In this document: piece by piece, positions 1 to 9,608 of the stretch
How positions within the stretch are numbered: the first letter of the stretch is position 1
Layout: each line of letters opens with the position of its first letter
NCBI GenBank assembly: GCA_900073065.1
Contig: FJOG01000005.1
Location: 248,001-312,000 of the forward strand
Origin: Phialocephala subalpina
Lineage: Eukaryota; Ascomycota; Leotiomycetes; Helotiales; Mollisiaceae
DNA length: 64,000 nucleotides
Direction: 5' to 3'
Program-made: the position numbers and the translations under genes
Notes under the pieces: model-generated
Seen by the model: the letters and a program-made list of their open reading frames with translations, nothing else
Databases searched by the model: none
What the model was told of the DNA's origin: nothing

Positions 1-1028
1 AAGTCGTCCACGTATCAAAGCACTTCCACGGTCAAATCTATATCCCACTAGCCAACTGGCTTTTCATGATCGGAACAGTCATCGTGACAGCAGTCTACAG
101 CAACACCACCCGACTCGGCAACGCCTACGGAGTCTGCGTCATCTTCGTGACATTCATCACCACCTGTCTCGTCTCCCTCGTCGCCATCATAATCTGGAAG
201 ATCAACTTCCTCATCGTCATCTTCTTCTTCCTAACCTTCGCAGCTCTCGATGGCGTCTACCTTACTTCTGCACTCACCAAAGTGCCTACAGGTGCATGGT
301 TCACGCTGCTCCTGGCTGCAATTCTATCGTTCATCTTCGTCCTCTGGCGCTTTGGCAAAGAATCCCAATGGGCATCCGAGAAAACAGATCGTTTCCAACC
401 CTCTGAACTCCTAACCACCACTGCATCAGGAGAAGTACAACTCACCTCTTCCTTCGGCGGTTCGGCCATCACATCTGTCAATGGCGTCGGTATCTTCTTC
501 GACAAAATCGGAGACATGGTACCTATCGTATTCACGCAATTCGTTCGAAAATTCAGCGCGAGACCAAACATCATTGTGTTTTTCCACATGCGACCCCTCT
601 CCACCCCATCCGTCCCAGAGTCTGAACGATACGTTATCCAACGAACCAGTATCCCTGGCTGCTACCGCATGACTGCTCGTCACGGATACACGGATCCTAT
701 CGTCACTCCCGATCTCGGGCGTATGATCGTCGAACATTTAATCCTGTTCATAACTCGCGATCATACTTCTACAGGCGAGTCAGCGTCTTCTGTAGAACAT
801 AGTCCAGCAGTACAAGCAGAGCTAGATGTGGTGAACAAAGCGGCAGAGGCGCAGATGGTGTATATTATGGGCAAGGAACAGATGAAGATTAAGCAGGGAA
901 CGAATTTGGTGAGGAGGGGCTTGTTGTGGTTGTTTTTGTGGATTAGGGAGAATTCGAGGACGAAGATGGCGGATATGAATATTCCGTTTGATAATTTGGT
1001 TGAGGTGGGGTTCGTGAAGGAGATTTGA
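1..1028 (+). CDS. HAK/KUP-type potassium transporter, C-terminal part (5' truncated by window edge)
   Basis: The frame is open from base 3, upstream of the first ATG at 66, and reads into a HAK/KUP K+ transporter: a conserved block with HFHGQIYIPLANW leads to several hydrophobic helices (about 66-330) and then a hydrophilic cytosolic tail. Proteins of this family carry out high-affinity, usually proton-coupled, K+ uptake at the plasma membrane. The first ATG lies inside a transmembrane block, so it is not the real start; the gene begins before the window. The stop is TGA at 1026-1028. The tail contains the pattern GVGIFFDK followed by a segment of PNIIVFFHMRPLS type, which is usual for fungal HAK proteins. 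No intron is visible in this part. Family assignment is by recognition of the motif order. Confidence 0.9.
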   Translation, partial: VVHVSKHFHGQIYIPLANWLFMIGTVIVTAVYSNTTRLGNAYGVCVIFVTFITTCLVSLVAIIIWKINFLIVIFFFLTFAALDGVYLTSALTKVPTGAWFTLLLAAILSFIFVLWRFGKESQWASEKTDRFQPSELLTTTASGEVQLTSSFGGSAITSVNGVGIFFDKIGDMVPIVFTQFVRKFSARPNIIVFFHMRPLSTPSVPESERYVIQRTSIPGCYRMTARHGYTDPIVTPDLGRMIVEHLILFITRDHTSTGESASSVEHSPAVQAELDVVNKAAEAQMVYIMGKEQMKIKQGTNLVRRGLLWLFLWIRENSRTKMADMNIPFDNLVEVGFVKEI

Positions 1029-1954
1029 TGAAGGTTGGGAGGGGAGAGGGAAGGGAGGAGTGGGATCAACATCATGCCGCACGTATGACTGATGACTTTT
1101 GGGTAGGATATAACTAGATACCGAATGAAATTCATATACCCCCCATAGCTCGTCCAATTCTTCAAATTGACGTTCTCGGAGTTGATAGTATCAGGGTGAA
1201 ATGGAAGTTTGTGTCGAAGGACAGTTCAAAACCATCAAAATCCTAGATCAAGAAGAAACATCAGACGGGCTTTCCTTGCAAGACGTTCACAGGGAATCCC
1301 CTGTGCCAAAAATCCAGTGGTTTATTGCTTGGCTGTTCATCTGAACTTCAACCCTCAGATGGCATATCGGCCTTTGTTTGAAGATCAGATGAAATAGTAC
1401 CTGTAAGCGAGTATATTCAGGGGCTCACCCGAGTGAAAGTGGAACGCATGATTGAAGCCATCTTCAGAATCTATGGATACTCAGAGCGACTTATCGCCCT
1501 TCTCCACGTTCGTAGCCCTTGATTAGGCATTTGAAGGGCTCAAGAAATTGCGAGACGACCTTGAGCAAGAGCACAATATGCAAACGACTAGCAAACTTGA
1601 ACCGGCAAATCGTAAGAGCGAAATTGACATCTTCACCATGCGTGTTGTAGTCTCTCATTGGAGGCAGAGAGGCACCAGGAGGAACTGGTCATTAAGATCA
1701 TCATTGCATTGTTTCTTGTACTGTACTCAAGCTCAGGCAAATACTGATTTGTGTGCTCATAATAGAGGAGTTTCAAATCCCAGAGCAAGGCTTTCCCAGC
1801 TTGAGAACGCCAAATCCAGAAAGCCCATATAATCACAACAGTCTATAAAAACATTACATTAAAGTTGACCTCCCATCGTCGACCGTTAACACACTCGGCC
1901 GTTGCATATCCTGTCACACCTCCATCGCCTCTGATCACCGGCCTCGTCTCTTAT
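1029..1954. other. Convergent intergenic spacer between the K+ transporter and the CDF gene
   Basis: The two flanking genes converge here, so this should hold both 3' UTRs. Short open frames on both strands show no family resemblance and no splice context. I see no RNA gene or repeat. Confidence 0.5.
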
Positions 1955-3337
1955 TTAGAGATCCTTCTTGAAGGCGTGTTCAGGCTTGTGGGTTGTTTCG
2001 TAATCGACATGGACATAAGCTCTCTCCACATCGGGAAGACTCTCAAGCTTGATCTGCAATGCCTCAGCAACGTCGTGTGTGTCTCTCAAACTGCTACCAG
2101 CATTCATAACCACATCGACTTCAGCGATGAGCCGTGGACCAGAGTGATACACACGAACGGTATCAATACCTTCGATTTCCGGGGAGTGAGTCAAGCAAAC
2201 ATAGGTAATGAGCTGTTGAGTCTCGACCGACGCAGTAACTCCGACCAAGAGCAAGAACTCGGAGAACGCGGTTTGTAGCCAAATGCAAGATATCAAGACC
2301 GACAAAAGAATAGATCCCATAGGATCAATCCACCACTTGAGCTTGGAACCACCAACCGAAGTCAAGATACCGAAACCGTTGATGAAGAGATCGTTGCGAT
2401 GGTCTTGCCAGAGAATATCGATCTGCGAGTATTTGTCCTTGAGAGCCCAGCAATAGAGGAAGAGTCCGAGCTTGGTGCAGAAAGCTGTTGCGACAGCGAT
2501 GACAGATGGCAGATGGAATTTGTTGAGCTTGTCATGGGTTGATTGTGCGAGTTCGCGGACTGAGAAAGCGATGAGGATGAAGGACACGGCGGTCATGAGG
2601 AAGCAGAAGGCGATGTTGCCGACTGTCTCCAGGCGAGCCTTGCCAGATGGGAATCGGTTCGGGTCGACGCGTTTGACAGCACGGTTGGCCAGAATCAAAG
2701 TGACGTTGGACATAGGATCGAAGATAGCGTCTGCCATGGTAGTAAAGAGAGATAGAGATCCGGAAGAAATGGCACCGTAGAGTTGAAGACCGGCAAGAGC
2801 GATGTTGGCTGCGAACGATCCGTAAACCGCGATCTGGAACTTGAGGTGATCTGCGCCTGCCTCTTCCTTTGCCTCTGCTCGATGAGCCTCAACCGGCTTG
2901 AGCATGCGCTCGATATTCTCGTTTTGAGCCTCGTAGAACTTCTGTATCTTCCTTGCATTTCGTGCATTCTTGTTAAACTTTATGGGTCCGCAACCATCGC
3001 GCTTTCGAGAGGTGTTGGCCGCAATAAGTTTGAGCTCGTTCTCATTCTTGTAGGCTGAAGACAGCTGGTATGGGTCGTTCTCGCGCGTGTATCGGGGAGG
3101 TCGTTGCTCTTCGAGGTCGCTCATTACTCCATGTGTAGTGTGTCGTGAGATAGGATCATGCTGATGCTCGGCGGGAGGGGTTACGGCTTCGAATGCAGTG
3201 CTGGCGCCTGGCTTGGTGGAGGGATTGGACTGGATGGGCGTATGAGTCCCAGAACGAGGCTCGGGGCGATTGGGATGAAGGTGAAATGGGTGAGGATGCA
3301 TAGTGATGCTGTTTGAAAGGTCCGGTGAATGTGCCAT
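1955..3337 (-). CDS. Cation diffusion facilitator, Mn-CDF (MTP) type metal transporter
   Basis: Predicted 460-aa single-exon protein. After a Pro/His-rich N-terminus (about 1-110) comes a basic linker, then about six membrane segments and a C-terminal cytosolic ferredoxin-like domain ending near the VHVDYE motif. Two metal-site motifs are visible: DAIFD (D203 and D207) and DHRND (312-316). In the CDF family the DxxxD pair is the mark of the manganese-type branch, so export or vacuolar loading of Mn2+ (perhaps Fe2+ or Zn2+) in exchange for protons is expected. The open frame runs 37 codons further upstream but only from a TTG; the ATG at 3337 precedes the family-like N-terminus and is preferred. 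Substrate is inferred from the motif and is not proven. Confidence 0.88.
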   Translation of the reverse strand: MAHSPDLSNSITMHPHPFHLHPNRPEPRSGTHTPIQSNPSTKPGASTAFEAVTPPAEHQHDPISRHTTHGVMSDLEEQRPPRYTRENDPYQLSSAYKNENELKLIAANTSRKRDGCGPIKFNKNARNARKIQKFYEAQNENIERMLKPVEAHRAEAKEEAGADHLKFQIAVYGSFAANIALAGLQLYGAISSGSLSLFTTMADAIFDPMSNVTLILANRAVKRVDPNRFPSGKARLETVGNIAFCFLMTAVSFILIAFSVRELAQSTHDKLNKFHLPSVIAVATAFCTKLGLFLYCWALKDKYSQIDILWQDHRNDLFINGFGILTSVGGSKLKWWIDPMGSILLSVLISCIWLQTAFSEFLLLVGVTASVETQQLITYVCLTHSPEIEGIDTVRVYHSGPRLIAEVDVVMNAGSSLRDTHDVAEALQIKLESLPDVERAYVHVDYETTHKPEHAFKKDL

Positions 3338-4310
3338 ATTGTCGAAATATATTCCGAAGACAGGCGCACAAGACCAAACAGCTGCAGAATCAAAAACAAT
3401 ATATGAGGGAAAAGCGAAATGGGTATTAAAATGTCTTTTCAGATTCAATCAAATGTCTGTGGAATCTGGGGGATGGAAGCTGCGGTGAACTGTGTATGAA
3501 GCCTAGCGTGAGTCCCACACACGGCGAGGCTCGCTCCTTGGCATGGAAGAAAGAGATGGACTCCATTTTGTGGCCCTGTTGAGATTGCTGCCTTACCTTC
3601 GTCATTGATTGAGGTCAATCACAACGTTCGAGGCGATATCTTTGAAGATATGAAGAAGAGAGATTTAAAGCTCTAAAGGGGAGACGACGAGTATTTATCG
3701 CGCGTCATTGCTGGCTGGGCTCTCACTCGAAAGGTGTCAAGCCAAACAAGGTCTACCCAGCCCGTGTTTCTCCGAGTCACGTGCCGAGAGCGAGACCCTC
3801 TCCATCTCTATCTCCATCTCCATCTCCATCTCCATCTCCATCTCTATCTCTATTTCATCCTATCTCGAGCTCATGGACAAAAACACTCACCGAAGTGATT
3901 GTTCATTGTTTATAAGTATAACGATTCATGCTTGGAATGTCCGTTCTATAGTAAGACTCGGTGAGGGGATGAGGGCATCCACACGTTACAGACAAGCCGA
4001 AATCTCAAGCCACGATCTTCTTTCCAAGCAAGTGCTTCATTGGTTCCGACTCTCCCATCGTACATTGATTTTGCACCCCGCACATTCATTAAAAGATTTA
4101 TCTGGCTTCCATGCGGCTCTTGATCCCTTCCCGCCCTAGATCTGTGGTGGCTGAGCAAGCTGAAAGTTATGTTATAGTTCGAACCTCACCCGTTTCATCC
4201 TGCAGACACCTTCGACCTACATCTTTTCGCAAAGTCCGACGCTACGACAGTATTTTCTGCCTTCGAAAGTTCTGTCCGCGATTGGTATATTGAAGCCATG
4301 CCCACTGATC
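3338..4310. promoter_or_regulatory. Divergent intergenic region between the CDF and HET genes
   Basis: The two genes are transcribed away from each other, so about 970 nt must contain both promoters. The only distinct feature is a pyrimidine-rich TCTCCA/TCTCTA hexamer array (separate entry). The open frame through that array is a repeat artefact (Ser-Ile repeats). Confidence 0.5.
3799..3856 (+). repeat. TCTCCA-type hexanucleotide microsatellite
   Basis: Roughly nine copies of a six-base CTCCAT/CTCTAT unit in tandem, with T/C variation at one position. It lies in the promoter space between two divergent genes. Such pyrimidine tracts are common in fungal promoters and are length-polymorphic. 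Confidence 0.85.
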
Positions 4311-6851
4311 ATGGAATACCGCACTCTCAATAACGAGAAAAGAGAGATACGTCTTTTGACAGTGGAAAGGACTTCAATTCGCAGCAAATATGTCACCTGC
4401 AAACTTCATCGCTATTCTATGGATCGGCTTCCACCATACACAGCTTTATCCTATTGTTGGGGTGATCCTACGGATACGGTCACAATGATCGTCAACGGCA
4501 AAAAGCTTTCCGCAACCAGAAACCTCGAAGCTGCGTTACGACAAATCTCACGAGATAGGTACTCTACGATATGGGCCGATGCCATCTGTATTAACCAGGA
4601 TGACAACAACGAGCGCAACCACCAAATTCTCTACATGCGAGAGATATATTCAGCTGCAGAGTGCGTGGTAGCTTGGCTGGGTCCCGAGACGCCAAGCAGC
4701 ACAGCTATTCTGTCCCATCTGAAGTCCCTCGAAGAACGAAAATCCGAGTTCCAAAAGACGCTGGGGGATTGGGGAATAGGTATTCTGGCTGAGCAAGATA
4801 GTTCACCCTCTCAGGTGTCAAAGGACAAGCAAGCATGGATTACCTTTTCAGGCATGTCTCAAGCTTCACGGGAGGAGCGACGCGAAGTCTACACTGACCG
4901 GGCCGAAATATTCCTCGATCGAGGTCTCGAACAAGAATCTCGTGTTAATAGAACGATCATGCCCGGATTTGAAGAATTCTTTGATCGACCCTACTGGACA
5001 AGAGTATGGATCATTCAGGAGGTTGCCGTCGCCTCTCGCGTTATAGTCTACTGCGGATCGAAACACACGAAAATGGAGAACATCGAGAAGTTTCTTGTCA
5101 GAACTGACGAAGGCAAGAAGTTACTTCGAGACAATCGAGTTCCAAACTTCAGCGCCTTTCGGAAATCAAAGATCTCCGGGAAATCAAAGACGTTGGTCAA
5201 GCTCTTGATGAGTAGCAGATCATCATTGGCCACAGACCCACGAGACAAAGTCTATGCATTGCTGGGACTTTCATCAGATAGCAAACTGCTCATGAATCCC
5301 GACTACCAGAAACCACTAGACTCGGTTCTGGAAGAGTTGACAAGGAACCTACTTCTCGAGAGAAAGTGCGCCAACATTCTGCTCTTTCGATCAGCTGGAC
5401 GTGCACCGGAAGAACGTGTTCCCTCTTGGATTCCAGATTGGCTCGATCTCTCTTCCATGAATAGACCTTGGCACTCGGCACTCGCTGGACCCGACGGAAA
5501 GATCCCAAGATCCGCTACAGAACGCTTTATGCTTGACTTTGAATTCCCTCGCAACCTTCCTGGGTCCACTATTCTTGCACCAGTCTACAATCGATTATTG
5601 AAACCGAAACCTGTCTTCTTCGGGACCGAAACACCTGAATGGAAGGAGGGCAGTTCGCTTCAGCAATGGATTTTTGCGCAAGATCCGTACTTAATGAACT
5701 CTGATGGTCCAAATATGCCATTCATCATGCCTTCTATCAAGATCCGCGGGCGTATCCTGAAGATGAGAGGTTACATTATCGACCAGGTAGATGGTATCTC
5801 AGCGCAAGCGGTCGGAAGAGAAGAGTTTATATCTGACGAGGAACTGGAAAGACGAGATATGCTGCAACCGCTCAGGCAAAAGAGCTATTACACGAAGCCA
5901 CCAATCATCCACGAGGACTGGGACAATAACAAGAAATCGTTCACTTACAATGAATCAATCACTTATAAAGACGAGAGACAAGTTTCCGAGAAGAGGCCAG
6001 GATCTAGAGAGAGATCAGTTTCTAAAGAGAGATTAGTCTCCAAAGAGGAATCAGCCACCGACGAAGATTCAGACATCAGCGAGGGATCCGTTGTCGACGA
6101 AGAATCTCACGAAGAATCAATCGCCAACAAAACCACAGCTCGAGCGATCGCCGAAAGCTTCTCTATGCAACGCGTAGACTTCGGTGCGCATATTGGTTGG
6201 GGAACACGCTGCTCAAATCCTCTGGGTCTATTATCAGCCCTCCGCAAGGTGCCCAAAGACTCTATTGCAGGAGTTTGGATTAAACAAAATTTGGCATTTG
6301 TGATTGCCGACCGAACGATAGAACAATGGATGCAGTACTCGAAACGATTCGTTGAATTTAAAAAGACGAAAAAGCCTGTTCTGACTGCAGAGGAGGGAGC
6401 CTTGGTCAGGAAAGCCGACATCGACAAGGAACTAGCGGATGGAAAACAGGCCTCTCCCACTGTCGCTGCCGACAAGATCACCCCCGAGCAAGCTTCTCGA
6501 AACAGGAAAATAGCAAAAGCTATCGAGGAGCAGTCTATGAACGAGCAAAGATTCAAAGCAAGGCAAATCAGATACATGGAGCGAGTAGCGATGGTAATAG
6601 GCTGCGGCATGAGACTAATAACAACAGAAGCAGGTCGGGTCGGGATGGTACATCCTCAAACAGAGGATGAAGATCTGATCTGCCATCTGAGAGGATGTGC
6701 TATGCCTGTTGTGCTTCGACGGAATAGGGTGGGGAAGGGGTATCATGTGGTGGGAGAGGCTTATTTGTGGCCGCCGGAAGACTTTGCGCCGAGCTCGTTG
6801 AAGGTTGAAGAGTTTAAGAATGGGGAGGAGGTTGAGTTTGCGATTGAGTGA
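4311..6851 (+). CDS. HET domain protein (heterokaryon incompatibility family)
   Basis: Predicted 846-aa single-exon protein. The N-terminal HET domain is clear: YTALSYCWGD at residues 43-52, then a WADAICINQ block, a WLGPE block, and later RVWIIQEV and DKVYALLGL. HET domains trigger programmed cell death when genetically different hyphae fuse, usually with a partner protein. The distal half is family-typical, with a WIPDWLD motif, a highly charged stretch near residues 560-620 built from repeated Ser-Lys-Glu units, and a C-terminal region with GCGMRLI. The open frame extends seven codons upstream from a TTG; the ATG at 4311 is the first in-frame ATG. Partner and allelic specificity cannot be told from sequence. 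Confidence 0.9.
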   Translation: MEYRTLNNEKREIRLLTVERTSIRSKYVTCKLHRYSMDRLPPYTALSYCWGDPTDTVTMIVNGKKLSATRNLEAALRQISRDRYSTIWADAICINQDDNNERNHQILYMREIYSAAECVVAWLGPETPSSTAILSHLKSLEERKSEFQKTLGDWGIGILAEQDSSPSQVSKDKQAWITFSGMSQASREERREVYTDRAEIFLDRGLEQESRVNRTIMPGFEEFFDRPYWTRVWIIQEVAVASRVIVYCGSKHTKMENIEKFLVRTDEGKKLLRDNRVPNFSAFRKSKISGKSKTLVKLLMSSRSSLATDPRDKVYALLGLSSDSKLLMNPDYQKPLDSVLEELTRNLLLERKCANILLFRSAGRAPEERVPSWIPDWLDLSSMNRPWHSALAGPDGKIPRSATERFMLDFEFPRNLPGSTILAPVYNRLLKPKPVFFGTETPEWKEGSSLQQWIFAQDPYLMNSDGPNMPFIMPSIKIRGRILKMRGYIIDQVDGISAQAVGREEFISDEELERRDMLQPLRQKSYYTKPPIIHEDWDNNKKSFTYNESITYKDERQVSEKRPGSRERSVSKERLVSKEESATDEDSDISEGSVVDEESHEESIANKTTARAIAESFSMQRVDFGAHIGWGTRCSNPLGLLSALRKVPKDSIAGVWIKQNLAFVIADRTIEQWMQYSKRFVEFKKTKKPVLTAEEGALVRKADIDKELADGKQASPTVAADKITPEQASRNRKIAKAIEEQSMNEQRFKARQIRYMERVAMVIGCGMRLITTEAGRVGMVHPQTEDEDLICHLRGCAMPVVLRRNRVGKGYHVVGEAYLWPPEDFAPSSLKVEEFKNGEEVEFAIE

Positions 6852-7680
6852 GGAGATATCGATTGCTAAGAGGAGAGAATGAAACTGGTCCCAATGATAA
6901 ACATAAGGAGTACCTCCATTAACGGCAGCTGGCTCATAGTTCAATAATGAGCAAGAGGATGCGTGAATCTCTATGCATAAGATTCGATTCTTCGAGTATA
7001 ATGATTCAGATCGCGTGGGACATCTGGGGTGGGATAATGTTACCGGGGAGGATCGGGTATTTAAAGGCCCGGGCGGGTAGAAGTGACGGAAAGGAGGAGT
7101 GTAAAGAAGGCGAGGTTCTAGCGGAGCAGGACAAGCGGTAAAGTGGTTGGGGGCATGGGGGAGAGTCCTCAGAGAGGACGGGCAATGAGAAGTTCAAGGG
7201 AGAGACAAGGGTGAGCCCGTCAGTCTGAAGCGGAGGTCCTTTTTGACTTTGAGGCGATATACAATGATGGAAAGCTATTTTCTTAGCAAAGTGAACCTCT
7301 GGGTCATGAACAGACAAAATCCTCTCCCAGATTCACTACGAGGTCCGACAAGTTCCTAGAGATTCAGGAAGGCGAGGCCGCACCAAGCTTAGCGGAGGAC
7401 AAACTCCTCTTTCCCATCTTGAACTCACCTTCGCGGCGGCCACGCTTGTCCCGCAGAATATCCAAGCAAGGACTGGTATCTCCATCCTGTTCGGCCGCAA
7501 AACAAATTTCAGACCACCATTAGACTTGCAATCTTGTCAACTGCATCATTTTTGCACCGTCAAAAGCCCGCCGCCCCTCTTTAACTTCCGCTTCCATCAC
7601 CACGCGTAGGAGAACCACATCTCGCCATGGGTGCGAGATTTTCTGCCTGCAATGGCTCCCGATCCATTTGAGATGGCGAG
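6852..7680. other. Spacer between the HET gene and a gene relic
   Basis: About 830 nt with no supportable gene. Purine-rich segments near 7030-7220 give long but unconvincing frames on both strands. Confidence 0.4.
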
Positions 7681-9175
7681 ATGAACGACATAACTCAGCC
7701 CGCATTGTCATTGGTCCGTCAGAACTTGCCTGAACCGCGCCTGGTGTATAATGAAGGTGAGTCGATCCATGTTCAAGTCTTATCTGATGCTCTTAGGGTT
7801 GGGGCGATTATTTACTGACTACCTATATAGAAAACTAGGACATCGTTGCCATCGACCGAGAAAGTAACTTCCATGACGACCACTTGAATGACACTGCTTA
7901 GCGCGTCGACTGGCCTTTGCCTGCCTATCAGAGTACCGAAACCTCATTCACTTGCTTCACACGCTTACCGTTCGAACTCCGCCAATAGATATGGAAACTC
8001 GCCTTTCCAGATCCACAAATCTTCTCTCATTATAGAGTCCCCTACCTGACTACCGACACGGAACTTGTTAGCCAAAGCTATTTCCTACTGCTTGAGCTTG
8101 AGCTTCAGAATAATATCAGTGTTATAGTTACGGAAGTCACCAACTTTATGCTTGTCAATAAGGAAGCTTTGCAAGTCTTTCGGGAAGACTATATCAAGAT
8201 CACGTGCACAAATATTTGGCAAGTGGGATGTGTGATGCATTGCCTTATGACGGGGGTTATTAAAAACTTTACGCTCAATAAAGGCTCCATCAGCGGCAAC
8301 ACCATGCTGGGGAAATGGCCCGACGGAGCAGAAACACACGGCATTTAGTTAGACCAAGATGAGTCTATCAAAGAGCTTTACTCATATCGATTGAGGATTT
8401 TGGTAATGGAATGTATGCTTCACGAACCTTTACATCGGCCCCGAGCGTTGAAGTTGCAGAAAGCTGTGAGGAAAGGGCTTAGAATTGCGAAGAAAGTGGA
8501 CAAAGCGGATAGAGAGAAGAAAGCTAGGGAACGAGCAGAGAAGGAGGAGGCTGCCCAGAAGTTGAAGGAGGTTGAGGATCCAGAAGAGGATGGTAAGAAG
8601 AAGGAAAATAAGAAGCTAGCGGGAAGAAAGAAGGGAAGAAACGGCCACGCGATCTTGACGATGATGATGACGGGCAAACGACGCAAGCGAAGAAACCGAA
8701 GACAGGGGTTGAACTAGAGGATGATAAGAAGAAGGAAGGGACGAAGCGAAAAACAGATCCCGATGAAGAGCAACACACGTCAACAAAGCCATCAAAGAAA
8801 GTAAAGAAAGCATTTCGATTCATGCCAGAAATCCCCAACCAAGACGTCATTTGGCCCGAGCCTCCCAATCTTGTGGTGAACCCCGACCCAGATTCAGATT
8901 CAGATTCAGACGAGGGGCCGAGTACTCCGCCGCGCAGTGCACCCACAGTAGAGGGCTCGAGACAAAAGAGATATAGGAGTGATGATGAAGATGATGACGA
9001 AAACTCAATAGGTAGCACGAACAGAAGAGAGGCGAGGAGAAGAGAAAGACGAAATCAAGCAAAAAGACAGAGAGTAGAAGCGGGAGAAGAAGAGTCGGAA
9101 GACGAGAATACAATTCGAGACAATAGAAGCAGGGTTGCCCGGAGAAGGGAAAATAAAAAACAAGCAAGGAAATAG
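7681..9175 (+). pseudogene. Relic: 2EXR-like segment joined to kinase-like C-lobe and acidic/basic tail
   Basis: A candidate first exon 7681-7756 (ATG at 7681) ends at GTGAGT, and an acceptor CTATATAG at 7830 brings the reading into one phase. From there a single frame runs to about 8630 but is broken by TAG at 7836, 7899, 7986 and 8346. Around 7947-8040 it reads like the start of a 2EXR domain (F-x-x-F-x-RLPFELRQ, stop, IWKLAFPDP), with a second 2EXR-like block LVNKEALQVF. It then passes directly into kinase-like subdomain IX (IWQVGCVMHCLMTG) and subdomain XI (LVMECMLHEPLHRP). A frame change near 8610-8640 is needed to continue into a KKRPRDLDDDDD segment and a charged nuclear-type tail to the stop at 9175. 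Each TAG could derive from CAG or TGG. Family calls come from motif memory. Confidence 0.6.
7757..7830 (+). other. Probable ancestral intron of the 7.7-9.2 kb relic
   Basis: GTGAGT donor, a CTGAC branch-like site about 11 nt before a CTATATAG acceptor, 74 nt long. Splicing joins exon phase 1 to the frame that carries the 2EXR-like residues, which supports a once spliced gene. Confidence 0.5.
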
Positions 9176-9608
9176 AAAAGCGGAAGGAGGAGAAGATGAG
9201 GAAGAGAAGTAGAATTGTAGTTATTGTAAGAACCGAGGTCGTATTACAGATGGCATGAATAGATCTACAAATCCTCAATTTGAGGTCATCGTTTCGAAGT
9301 CCAGGCAGAAGAACTAACGCGAAAGAAACAATATTGACGTAGATGCTGCCAGCCTCATCCCCTGCCATCGCCATGAACTTAATGAACTTGGGACATTGGT
9401 TTGCAACTTTCACATCTTTTGTTCTTCCAGGAAACCTGGAACATCGACTGTCTCCCATCAGGGAACACGCCAACTAGGCTCAAGAAAATGCCGACCATGT
9501 GTATTCGTTACCAAAAAACCATCCAGATCCATATTTCTATCTCCGGAAAAACAGCCTATTCCATGCTATGCAACGCCAGATAACTCGAATCCCATACATA
9601 CATACAAA
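9176..9608. other. Convergent spacer
   Basis: Lies between the tail of the relic and the 3' end of the minus-strand DUF3074 gene. No gene, RNA or repeat seen. Confidence 0.4.

Noticed and set aside
3708..4139. 143-aa frame with a Ser-Ile repeat
   Set aside because: It is the translation of the TCTCCA microsatellite and has no other coding feature.
7836..8348. TAG recoding (read-through) as the reason for four in-frame TAG codons
   Set aside because: Other genes in the window end normally at TAG (for example ypt5's neighbour at 59836 and the ULD_2 relic), and a frameshift follows; mutation is simpler.
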